In this document: one piece after another, positions 25,345 to 35,757 of the stretch
How the letters are laid out: the number at the start of each line of letters is the position of its first letter
How positions within the stretch are numbered: position 1 is the stretch's first letter
Notes under the pieces: model-generated
Database searches by the model: none
Seen by the model: only the letters and a program-made list of their open reading frames with translations
Told to the model about the DNA's origin: nothing
Made by a program: the position numbers and the translations under genes
Assembly: GCA_014529385.2 (NCBI GenBank)
Contig: CM043947.1
Span: 104,125,811-104,189,810, forward strand
Length of the DNA stretch: 64,000 bases
From: Adiantum capillus-veneris
Lineage: Eukaryota > Streptophyta > Polypodiopsida > Polypodiales > Pteridaceae
Direction: 5' to 3'

Positions 25345-28300
25345 TGGCTCAGCCAGAAGAAGGAAACATGGATTTTCCTATCTGTTACGCCAGTCGACAG
25401 CTCAACAATGCAGAGAAGAATTATACCACAACAAAGCGAGAAGGATTAGGAATGATATATGCTGTGAAAAAATTTCGGCATTATCTTCTAGCCAACAAGT
25501 TTGTGTTTTTTACGGATCACCAAGCCTTGCTCTACCTAGTGAATAAACCATGCAATACCGTGAGAATAGTGAGATGGTTCATTATCTTACTGGAATTCGA
25601 CTTCACGGTAGTAGTAAAGAAAGGAAAAACACATCTTAGAGCTGATCATCTTTCGCGATTGACAAATGGAGAAGACCCTATAGGAGTAGATGACGACATG
25701 CCAGACGCGTACTTGTTCAACATAGAAATGATACCGAAGTGGTCTCAAAATGTCGTTAACCTCTTAACCTATGGAGGAGAGTTCGATAGAAGAGAATACA
25801 ATCAGAAACATATTGCTATTCGGAAATCCAAGAATCTTCAATTGGTTGCAGGAAGGTTGTATCAATTGGGAAATGATCATGTTTTACAACTATGCATCAA
25901 TCCTGAGGAATATAATATATATCTGCGCGAAGCACATGTTCAGGAATGTGCATTTCATTGTTCAAGAAGGAACACATATAGGAATTTGTTACAATTGGGA
26001 GTCTATTGGCCAGGAATGAAAGAAAGCGTACATGAATATGTCACTGTATGTATTGTATGTTCATCAAAACCGCCAGCAGAGTATTCGACATTATATCAGA
26101 TAATGATCGCTCCAGAATGGAGTCAGTATATTGTTGAATATCTCACAAATAGAACTTTCCCAGAAGGAACGTCAAAAGCTCGTCAGAAATCTGTAGAGAC
26201 AGAAGCTAGAGATTACGCTTTAATAGGAGATCAACTCTATAAGAGAGGTAAAGACAACCAGCTTAGGATTTGCGCATCAGAGTCTGAGTATGTGATAATC
26301 CTAGAGCAAGCTCATGGAGGAGTAGGTGGAGGCCATTTCTCAGGTGATAAGACAGCAAAACTTGTCTTAGCCGCAGGAATATGGTGGCCAACATTACATA
26401 TGGACGCTGAGGAATACGTTAAACGGTGCGATGACTGTCAGCGGACCAAAGTACCACTTAAAAGAGATGATATGCCGCTTAGACCAATGATGGGGGCAAG
26501 AGCTTTTGCAAAATGGGGGATTGATTATGTCGGACCCATTTCACCTCCTGCATATAAGACTCATGCACAATACATCGTTGTGGCTACAGACTATCTAACA
26601 AAGTGGGTCGAAGCAAAGGCAACTCAAAAAGCAGATGCCAGGACCACGGCACAATTTCTATATGAATACGTCTTTGTACGATATGGATTGCCAATAGAAA
26701 TTGTGAGTGATCGAGGCACACATTTTATAAATGAAGTGATAGAGATCCTTCTAGATGAATTCATGGTAATCCATAGGAAATCAGCCCCGTATCATCCACA
26801 AGCAAACGGACAAGCTGAAGCAACAAACAAAACCATATGCACGGTCCTCACGAAGATTGTATCTGAGTCGAGAACTGACTGGGACCAGAAGTTGCATTCA
26901 ACATTATGGGCATATAGGGTAGCATATAAAACATCAATAGGAACGACCCCATATAACATGGTTTTTGGGCTAAATGCTATCTTACCAATAGAATTCTTGA
27001 TTTCAACCTTAAGGGTGGCTAAGGATCTAGAGTGGACAGGGCACGAGCTTTCTGATAGAATAGATGACCTGGAAAAGCTAGACGAGCTTCGCCTAAAAGC
27101 AGTAGCTTCTATCTACGCTCAAAAAAGGCGACAAAAGGAATTTTTTGATAAGCATGTGCGGACTAAAGAGTTTAAGGTTGGGGACTATGTCCTAGTTTAC
27201 ACTCTGAAACAGCATGCTAAGAAGCTTAAAAAGCGAGGGATGGGACCTCTGGTGATTAAAGATCTATCACCAAGTGGAGCCGTCAAGCTTGCTACATTAG
27301 ACGGAGAAGAAATGCCCAATTGGATTAGTGGATGCAGAGTGAAAAAGTATCTTTTGCCGCTAACCCAAGACATGCTTCTCAAAATACATCAAGAAAAGCT
27401 GCGTGTCCAGAAAAAGAAAAAGATTGTGGAGGAAGCGCAAGCCGAGGCGAAGGAAAGAATGGAGAAAAGAAGACTACTGCGTCAGAAACAGCGCAATGAA
27501 GGAGCAATACGAATAAACGCAGTCAGTATAACAGAAATGGATAATGACAAAGAAGAACCCATCATTGAATGCAAAGTAGGAACCAACCAAATCAAAGCCA
27601 GAGCACTATTGGATTCAGGAGCTCAAGCTAACCTACTTTCACTCAGTTTGTATAGACAATTGACAAATGACACTAAACTACAAACTGCCAAGCAAGAGTT
27701 AAAGAGTTACTCTGAGAATTCAATCAAAACTGTCAGATGCACAGTTTTACATATAAAGATTAACCATTATGGGTATCCTCATATGTTTTACGTGGTTGAA
27801 GACCAAGCTACACAACATCCATTATTGCTAGGACAACCATGGCAGAAGCAATACAATGCAATGATTGACTGGAGTTCTAAATCAGTGCTTATCAAATACG
27901 AAGGTGAAAGTCAATCAGTTAAGTTCACCAAAGGAGAAGAGCCAACTCCAAAGGACAAATTCAAAGACAAAGGTAAACAACAACCAGAGAAAAAGAAGAA
28001 GCAATGGCAACCAAAAGTTTTTATACAACTGGCTTGCTCTTCTACGAGGAACTCTCAACAGTGGATAAGGAAGACAAGCAATAATATAACAGCTCAACCT
28101 TGGGAAAAAACGGAGTCAAAGTTGGTATGGAGACCAAAAAAGGTTGTGCCAGAGAACACAAAGGTGGAAAACAGAGTCTTCAATACCAGACAACAGAGTG
28201 ATTCCAGACAATCAAGGACAGTGAAACAGATCTGGATTCCAAAGAAGTTCATGACGGCACAAAGCTATAGCAAGCAAATTTGGATCCCAAAGAATTGTAA

Positions 28301-28640
28301 ACAGGAACTCCCTTCAGTACAATCCACGGAAACTCCTAGGTATTTCAAGGCGAGGAAATCAACACAAAGAACAAAGCAGGTTTGGGTCGCAAAGAGTTTG
28401 TGGCAAGCACAAGCAAAGCGGAAGCAGATTTGGATTGTGAAAAAGAACAACAAGATAAAGAAGAATCCATCTACTGATTCTACTACCGAAGTGCCAAAAC
28501 CAACCCAAAACCCGACCACCAATCCTTCAATCAAACAAAGAGCAGCTTTATTGGAAAGACTGTTGCATCATCGCTCTACAATTGCATTGGGAACTTATGA
28601 CCAAAACAACTACAATGCTTCGCCCACAGACACTTCATAG
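25345..28640 (+). CDS. pol: pol part 2 of element L: RNase H remainder, duplicated HHCC, integrase core, second retropepsin, basic tail
   Basis: The frame resumes RNase H at an AQPEEGNMDFPI stretch. The Glu (KREGLG), TDH and ADHLSR catalytic sites remain, but the segment with the first Asp is missing. A first H-H-C-C module lies at about 25928-26062 (ends CIVC) and a second, more canonical one at about 26308-26440 (HGGVGGGHF, then CDDCQ). The integrase core has Asp 26523, Asp 26709 and Glu 26817 (D-x35-E). An integrase C-terminal fold-like stretch spans about 27174-27355 (KVGDYVLVY). A lysine-rich coiled segment leads to a second retropepsin: DSGA at 27612-27623 and LLLGQPW at 27832-27852. 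The tail (about 27990-28460) is basic, with repeated W-x-P/A/V-K units. It stops at 28638. The ORF's first ATG (25368) is internal, since this part would be made by fusion with part 1. A C-terminal second protease is not standard for Ty3/gypsy. Confidence 0.87.
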
Positions 28641-28675
28641 TCGTCCGGGAGGACTCAGACTAGGAGGGGGGGAGG
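28641..28675 (+). other. Internal PPT-like unit after pol
   Basis: Immediately after the pol stop, a small inverted repeat (GTCC-GGGA-GGAC, 28643-28654) is followed by a purine tract AGGAGGGGGGGAGG (28662-28675). The same arrangement precedes the 3' LTR at 34741-34777. It looks like a former or second polypurine tract. Confidence 0.65.
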
Positions 28676-31460
28676 TATACAGGTATACAGGAGCTACAAA
28701 GCAGCTACAAGCGACAAAAACAAAGAAAAACAAAAATTATATTACAAGGGCAGTGTCTTACATGATTTTGCAATTTTTATGTTTGATTGCGGATATTGAT
28801 AATATTTATGCCCTTATATACCTTGTTTTGCAACAAGAAGAGATCAAATGATGAATTTGGGTCTCTAGACGTGTAAATATCACTAAATAAGAGTGTGTTT
28901 GGAGCTAAAAAGTGGAAAAAAGTGGTAATCCAAGTCCAGAAATCACAAATAAGTGTATATTCATATACACAGGGTTACCAGCTATTTATTGTGTATGTTT
29001 GGAATTTTTTGGCTTCAATTTGCTATTTTTCTTTATTTTTTATGATTTTCTTAATAAAAGTAAAAGAAAAATAAAAAAGCAGGTGAAACGAGATCAGAAA
29101 AAAGAAAAGAATAGATGGTGATGATCCTAATGACAAGGGCAACCCATGGTAAAAATTGAGTACAATTCGGGAAAAGTTGCGGAAGCCCGAAATGACAGAA
29201 TTTTGGCAAAGTGGACAGATTTCTCAGAAACAGGTCAAACGGAGTCCAAATTGAGAAATTTCAAATCCTAAAGTGCATTTCACGACAAGATAGGAGCACA
29301 TGTCAAATTTGGTAACAAGTGATCCGGGAAGTCCGAAGTTAAGTATTTTTCACTTCACTTTCAAGCTCATTTCCACTATTACCTTCTTGGAGAGAGCAAA
29401 GAGCACACAGGAGCATCCAACCTTCTACAGCCTTCTACGACTGCTACGAGAGCTCAGAGGACACCAGACATGAGAGGTAGACTCGTTGCCATAAGCTTTT
29501 GATGCTTATCATTAACTTTTGTCGCGAAAACTGACCAAAACCAAGAAACAAGAGCAGACGGGGAATGCGGTAGAATGCTAGGTAGTGGCACAACCGCCTA
29601 ACCAAACCTTGCAAGAACTTATAGGTGGGTTACCCTAGTATAGAAGATGGGTTTCTAACACTCAAAGCTCGAGAAAGAACGACAGGAAAAACCCTAGGTC
29701 AACAGAGCCTGCAAGAGGCAAACAGGAAAAAGTTGTCGAAACGACACAAAACTTCTCAAGAAGCTTAACAACATCGAGGGCAATGCAACCATGGAGTATC
29801 TCCAGGTTTGGACCACCAAAAGTAGGTCGGAACAACCGATTCGGCTGCGGACACACAAAGCGTCATTTTGGCATAACGCCTGAAATTGACGACCGAATGA
29901 AATGAAACTTCACAAGCAGCTTCAAATATACATGGATGACTTATGTTTGCAAGCAAAACCCAAAAGAAAGCTGATTCACTTACCGATGGTGAAAAAGACG
30001 CTTTCGGGCAACCAAAAGGAGAAAGATGGAGAATGGGAAGCCAAAGTCAAGTTCAACCAAATAGATGGCTTCACAACATATCCAATGAGCTGGAAATGCA
30101 ACTCTCGAGAAGAAAAGTTGAAGAAATTCAACTCCAAGGCAAAAAGACGACTTCGGAGACTGAAATGCCTATAAGGGGGCTTTTTAGCTAAACTGATGAC
30201 TTTTTAAGTTGAAAACTAGTTAGCAGGGCTTAGGGCACTAGCACAAAGCATTCTTTGCACAAAAAGACCAACATTTCAAGAAAAGACATCATACACGTAT
30301 GATGTCTCACAGCATGAATTTCACATCCATTTCAACATTTGAGTGCATAGCCTCATTCCACATGTTAATCACATCCTATGAACCAAGTATCATGAGAATT
30401 GGAGTTAGAAAACCCAAGGAAAACCAAAAAGACGCAAAGTAGGTCATAAAATTGATTTTTGGTCCTAATTTTGTCAAAATAACTCCAAACTCATTGAAAC
30501 TTTGTAGGATTGTTGATTAACACATCTACAAGCTATCTGGAACCAAAAAGCACCATTTTGACACAAAAGACATCATACGCGTATGATGTTTATTTGCACT
30601 TACAGAGCCAAAACTGCTCATTTATCATCATACATCCATTATATATATCTAATACATGCTACATATGAAATTTGGAACCATTTGGTCAAGAGGATCACCC
30701 CATTAGCCCAATTGAGGGAAAATCCTTCACCTAAAGCCTATTTTTGGCCCAAATCCAACATACTCAAGTCCAAACCAAGATTTGAGTAGATATAGTCCTT
30801 CACTAGTACATGGGGAGTCCACAGAACCAATCCCATGCAAAATTGACACAAAAGACATCATACGCGTATGATGTCTCCAGAGCCATTTTTAGCCCAAAAT
30901 CTATCCAAACTTCATAAATCCACTGAATAAGCCTATCTAAAGCCAAATCCAAGCTTATAGAGAAATTTGGTCCAAAAATACACTAAAAGACATCATATGT
31001 GTATGATGTCTCACTATGTGATTTTGGCACCTCAGGGCTTCAACCACCAAACAAAAGTGATCTACATGCCATTTGAAGGTGAACCACCAAGTTTTATCCA
31101 ATTTGGATCATAAAATCCAATTCCCTTTCAAAAATTTTCCAAGAGCCTGAACTAGACTAAACTGACCAAAACTTGACCAAATGGGATCCAAACTCAAATC
31201 CAAGCATATGATACTCATGTATACACTATCAGCTACAAGCACAACCAATATGAAGTCATTTTGACACAAAAGACATCATACGCGTATGATGTCTCCAGCA
31301 TGATTTTGAGCCCAGTTTGCATATTTTTTCACCTACCCTGCATCCTTAGGCCCTGAATAGCTCATGTTTCAATTTTCAAGTCATTTGAATAGTTAAAAGC
31401 TTCATTTCGGCTTTCAGTACTAAAAAGACGCTAACTTCTGAAATTGGAGTTACAGGATCC
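28676..31460 (+). other. Leader 2 of element L (post-pol untranslated block)
   Basis: About 2.8 kb without a convincing gene between pol and the accessory ORF. The last 1.2 kb carries five palindromes and a CAAGTTTTATCC...TTTGGATCATAA segment (about 31088-31112). That segment lies 116 bp after the palindrome at 30989, exactly as its twin lies 115 bp after the palindrome at 18636 in leader 1. The last palindrome starts 189 bp before the next ATG. A 23-nt stretch at 29924-29946 is identical to the RT active-site coding sequence at 24948-24970. Short overlapping frames at 29902-30191 match nothing known. Confidence 0.8.
30285..31293. repeat. Palindrome array 2: five copies of the 22-bp inverted repeat
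   Basis: Copies at 30285-30306, 30569-30590, 30854-30875, 30989-31010 and 31272-31293, spaced 284, 285, 135 and 283 bp. Copies 3 and 5 are perfect. Copy 1 has ACACGT at its centre, copy 2 ends GTT, and copy 4 has ATGTGT at its centre; every change is C-to-T or G-to-A. The last three spacings match those in leader 1. Confidence 0.97.
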
Positions 31461-34400
31461 ATGGATTCTGCCAAGTCATCAGCAACAAAGAGAAAAAGAC
31501 CGACAATCAAAGATGCTCTTGCAAAAGCAGAACCTTTTGACATTCCAGCAGAAACCCTCAAGCCAACCAAAACTTGGGTGGAGGAAGCAGTACTGGAACA
31601 AGAGGGAATAAAGATCTACCAGGGGACTTTCAGAGATCCTCAAGGGCAAGCGGTGGATATACCGATGATCCCACAAGAATTGGTGGATTATAGCAGGTCA
31701 GAGAACATCAGTAGGTACCTGGAAAGGGCAGACTTGCACAGATTCTTCACCTCGAGACCATCAGGTGTAGATACAAGAAGAGTGTATGAGTTGGCAACCT
31801 CCATTCAGAAGGATGGGAAAGCCACATTGACAGCAATAGATGGAGAGAAAGTAGAGGTACAGATCACTCCACAGCTCATTGCAGATGCATTGAAGCTGCA
31901 CAACAAAGGGAGCTCTGTCAGGGAAAGAAGGGAGGCTATAGAGGTTTATGGGTCCAAGAAACAAAATGCAACCTATGGAGATATGGCAGACCAAAGAGCG
32001 GCAACCCTTTGCCGACTGTACAACCAGTTTCTCCATATTTGCAGTAAAAGACCGCAAAAGTATACGACACCACCCCATGCCATTGCAACTACCATCACAT
32101 GGGCATTGAAGAGCAATATGCCAAAAGAGGTGAATTACGCTCAACACATCCACGAGCAAGTAATTGCCATGCACAACGAGAAGCCAAAGTATATAGGAGG
32201 AGCTGAAGTTCTGACAAGAATAGCTTATGAAGCTATTGGAGCCAGAGATCAATGGCCAAAGGTTCCCTCCCAGAATGAGTGGCTTAGAGAAGCCGATGAG
32301 GAGGAAGAACAGCCTGAAGTATCCAAGAGGGCGTCCACAAGAGCACGCAAGAAACTAGAAATAGTTTCAGAACTTGAAGAGGATGTGGATGAGCCGCTTA
32401 TGAAGAAATCAAAGAAGAAGGTTGCTCCCAAGAAAACCAAAAGTCAAAAAGCGGCAAGAATGGAAAGACTGGTGGAGCAGTTTAGAGCGGAAAGAGCTCT
32501 AAAGGGGGACTTTGAAGAAAAGTGGGTGCCAAAGCCCACTAAAGTCGGAACTAGCTCAGCCAGGCCACATGTTGATCAATATATTAGAGCTTATGAGGAG
32601 TCAGAGGCTATACTGGAGCAGCAACCTGTCGAGCCATACACTGAAGAGGAAGTACAGCTTTTAAAAGCTGAGCTGAAAAAGGACGACAAGGGGAAGAAGA
32701 AAGTAGATGAGTCTACTGAACCTCAAGAGAAAGACGGGCAAGCAAACAAAGGGAAAGCCAAGATGACTGAGGACAATCAGCCCTCCTTTACTGATGTACC
32801 AAGCCCGAAGAAGACGGAAATCATTGTGGAAGAGACCACAGTAGAGATGGACACGGCTGGTATGGAAAAGCCGGAGGGCGGGACCAAGAAAAAGAAGATA
32901 GATCCAATTCAGCAAAAGAAAAACGATTATGAGGATCTGGTAGCGATAGGGTACACTGAAGAAGAGGCCCTTGAGGCGGTCTATGGGATCCCCCTACAAA
33001 AACAAGATGATTGGAGAGGGATAGAGGAAAAAATAAAGAGTACAAAAGAGAGTGAAGAGAAACTGGACGAGCAGAACGTACTAGAAGAGCCAAAGCCAGT
33101 GGAGGTGGTGGCAGAAAAAGCTTTAGAGTTGACAGATGAAGATGAAAAAGACATGCACATGGTGCATGAACTGCTCAGCAAGATCAAAGAAAGATCCAAG
33201 GCAAAGGAAGTGGAGATTGAGACAGCCAAACAAAGGGAAGCCGAGTTGTAGAGGAAATTAGAGAATGCTATGACTGAATCTGAAAGTCATAAAGCATCAC
33301 TCTACAACGCGGAAAACGAGAGAGACGGCTTGATACTCTAGCTAGCCGAGGCTTCAAGAGAAGTAACAAGTGCACAGGAAGCAAGGGAGCGGATGGAAGA
33401 CGACTTGGAGGCGGCTAAAGATGAGCTCATTGAGCTAAGGGAATGAGTCGATCTCCAAGAAAGAACAATCACTAGACTCAGGACTACCCCTAGAGCTAGC
33501 AGAGCAGGAACCGAACAAGAGGGAGCTCTTGTACCAGCTCTGGAAGACCAGGTCCGAAGCTTACAAAGAGAGCTAAGATTAGAGCAAGTGCAAAGTTTGC
33601 ACATTGCGGAGGGATCATTGGCAGCAGAGGAGAGGCTCACTTTAGAAAATCAAACACTAAGAACAGAGAATGAGACCCTCCGCAAATAGCTCCAAGATCT
33701 ACAAGAGCAACAAATAAGAGAGACAGAGACACCACAAGAAGAATCAGGTGGAGCAGGCATAGAGCTACCAGAAATTGGAGAGGCAACCACAATTGAAGAT
33801 CCAACCCCAGTTCAAGAGGTGGCCTCAACTTCAGGAATCTCTGAAGAATAAGAACAAAGGCTCCATGAACAAATAGAAAAGTCAACAGAGGAGAGTGCCA
33901 AGGCGGAAATGAAATGGGAGAGGAGACTCCTAATCTCCATTAGACTTCAGGGACTAGACACAAAAGTGCTCCATGAAGAGTGGATGCAACCCATCCTGCC
34001 TTTCCCTTTGATGAAGTTTGAAGTGATAAAAACGAAAAAGAGAATAGAGGAGGAGTAGTATGTCGCTCTTTACGAAGGCGACATCACAAAAGAGGAACAA
34101 TCAAAGAAGATTGTAGATTCGCAGCCTAGATGGAGGAAAGGTTGGCTGAACAAATACCCAGCCTACCTCATCTACTTGGTAGAGGCACCAAAGGAGATTC
34201 GGGAGGATGCAACCTTCTGCCCGGTGCCACGAGTCACAAGCTGGAAAGAGCATGGCAGGATTGCAGAAAAGAAGCCAAATTGGCTTAATTACCCCAGGAT
34301 GCGAGGACCAAAGGCGGGAGAGAGAATAGGTAAAGCCTACATGGTGAAAACCCTAACGGGCACCATCAAGCTCTTTACTGGCTCTCCTGACCTTTCGTGT

Positions 34401-34727
34401 CAGATGCTCAAGAAAATTTGCAGGACTCTCTTAGCTTGCATTGAAGTGTTCGCGCCAGATAAAGCCACGACCTCGAGTCTACTATCGACGGCCGGCACAG
34501 TGACTGATATGATGTATGATCTTTCATTGCAGCCTTCTCCAAAAGTGTTGCACCTCCTATACCAGAGGATTATGTTTTTGCCTAGCTTCCACATGCAAAC
34601 ATTCGAAGAAGCTTTCTACACCGGCTTTTTCACCCACGAAAGTAAAATATTCGGCCCAACCTTGACCATCGGCAACCTACGATACGAATCACATTTGCAG
34701 ATGCTCAAGACGACGGGACTTTATTGA
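31461..34727 (+). pseudogene. Accessory ORF of element L (~1,088 codons, six in-frame stops)
   Basis: One frame runs from the ATG at 31461 to a TGA at 34725 with stops at 33249, 33339, 33444, 33687, 33849 and 34056 but no frameshift; the first 596 codons are open. After a basic N-terminus (TKRKRPTIKD), an alpha-helical region of about 210 residues (about 31660-32270) contains LHRFFTSRPSG, ITPQLIADAL and ICSKRPQKYTTPPHAI. It resembles in style the putative transposon/plant-mobile-type domains carried by large plant gypsy elements (weak, by eye). Then come a K-rich nuclear-signal-like stretch (about 32400-32450), highly charged E/K segments and a long coiled-coil-like region (33150-33900). The C-terminal block of about 230 residues (34040-34727, from QPRWRKGWLNKYPAYL) is more hydrophobic and unfamiliar. 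Function unknown. It has its own leader with the palindrome array and is followed directly by the PPT. Confidence 0.7.
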
Positions 34728-34740
34728 CCAAGCATAAAAG

Positions 34741-34777
34741 TCATGTCAGGGACGACATGAACGCGGAGGGGGGAGAG
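34741..34777 (+). other. Hairpin and polypurine tract before the 3' LTR
   Basis: TCATGTC and GACATGA form a 7-bp stem around AGGGAC (34741-34760). The purine tract GGAGGGGGGAGAG (34765-34777) abuts the LTR TG. It primes plus-strand DNA synthesis in this class of element. Confidence 0.85.
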
Positions 34778-35069
34778 TGTTGAGCCAGCAGAGGATCACA
34801 CCCACATTTTTGCTCACACTCATCATTTTTGTAACCATTGATTGTAATAAATGTCTTTCCGACATTGATTTTGAATTGAGCCATTCATTAAGTAACGGGA
34901 CTCAATTCAGTTTCCAGCTTGTAATCCCGAAGTAATTTCACTCGCTGATGTAATTAGTTAGAGATGTTCTCACCTCCAAGGCTGAGGTATATAAGCCAAA
35001 GTTTTTGTAACCTAAAGGAGGATTCAGTTTTATTAATCAAAGTGAGTTTTTGGAGCGCCGTGACTGTGT

Positions 35070-35118
<49 letters not shown>

Positions 35119-35742
35119 TTATCTACTTGCTACGCGAGCTACGGAGCCGCCATTGGAGAAGCGACACCGCCATTGTGTTAGCAACGGCGAGAGCTACGCA
35201 AAGATACCAAGAGTGCGCGCTATCGGCTTCTATGTGTGGTAAGTTCCTACGAGCTTCGGTGTGAGTTTTCTTCCAACTCGTGTGTCGGAATGGAGCATGC
35301 AGCATATCTATAGAACCACAACGAGTAGAGCTACGCATTAGTACCATCGGGGTCAAGTTTCGGTCACCTGTATTTTTCGACCTGTCTTCATACGCGTTTA
35401 CCGCACGGAGTGATTATAGGTTGATTTTGCAGTTCAAGTCTTTAGGGTGTTGTTCTTACCTAGTGTATAGACTTCCCCTTGAGTTTGAGATCGATTCAAT
35501 GATTCTAGATCCTGTTTCGTATAGCATTCGTTCGTAGTACGGATTTCAATCACTTGCATATTTTAGAACTTAGATTTGATTTCCTTAGTAGTGATTGTCA
35601 TTAGAAGGTCGAGTAGGTGATTTGACACCCACCTAGTTGTTTCCATGCGCCTGCGGGTCAAGCTCCGTCCTCGTCTGACAAATTCTGTTGTTGGTTGAGT
35701 TCTCGCTATTTAGCTTCCGCTAGCGGCGTAACCGCCTTAACA
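34778..35742 (+). repeat. 3' LTR of element L
   Basis: Near-identical to 16723-17685: same TATATAA box (34988-34994), AATAAA and GA tract (about 35072-35116). It ends CTTAACA and is followed by the target duplicate AAGAT. The open frame reading through the GA tract (34964-35242) is not a gene. Confidence 0.97.
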
Positions 35743-35757
35743 AAGATAATTAATACC

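Larger units (their letters stand above)
16723..35742 (+). mobile_element. Element L: complete 19.0-kb Ty3/gypsy LTR retrotransposon with accessory ORF
   Basis: Direct terminal repeats (16723-17685 and 34778-35742) begin TGTTGAGCC and end CTTAACA. They are flanked by a perfect 5-bp duplication, AAGAT (16718-16722 and 35743-35747). A PBS at 17688 matches the plant tRNA-Asp type (TGGCGCCGCTGCCGGGGA), and a purine tract at 34765-34777 precedes the 3' LTR. The internal order is leader 1, gag, PR1-RT-RH-IN-PR2, an internal PPT-like tract, leader 2 and a long accessory ORF. RT and integrase placed before the 3' end in the order RT-RH-IN identify Ty3/gypsy; the PBS type suggests the plant Athila/Tat side of the tree, which is inference. 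I saw no extra archaeal-type RNase H as in Tat/Ogre. The LTRs differ at roughly 15-20 sites outside the GA tract, so insertion is fairly recent. A deletion in RNase H, frameshifts and in-frame stops make this copy probably non-autonomous. Confidence 0.97.

Noticed and set aside
25850-26062. First HHCC module as an assembly artefact of the second
   Set aside because: The two modules share layout but differ at most residues, so they are not a recent sequencing or assembly duplication.
29902-30174. Apparent small RT-like protein with YMDD
   Set aside because: Only 23 nt match the RT gene; the rest of the frame has no RT homology, so it is a copied scrap rather than a gene.
18225-31293. CRISPR-like array, because of short palindromic repeats
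   Set aside because: Spacers are 100-265 bp, irregular and related to each other, and the repeats sit inside a plant retrotransposon; no cas genes.
22568-33885. Antisense frames of 60-163 codons opposite gag, pol and the accessory ORF
   Set aside because: They are shadows of the sense reading frames, with no motif of their own.
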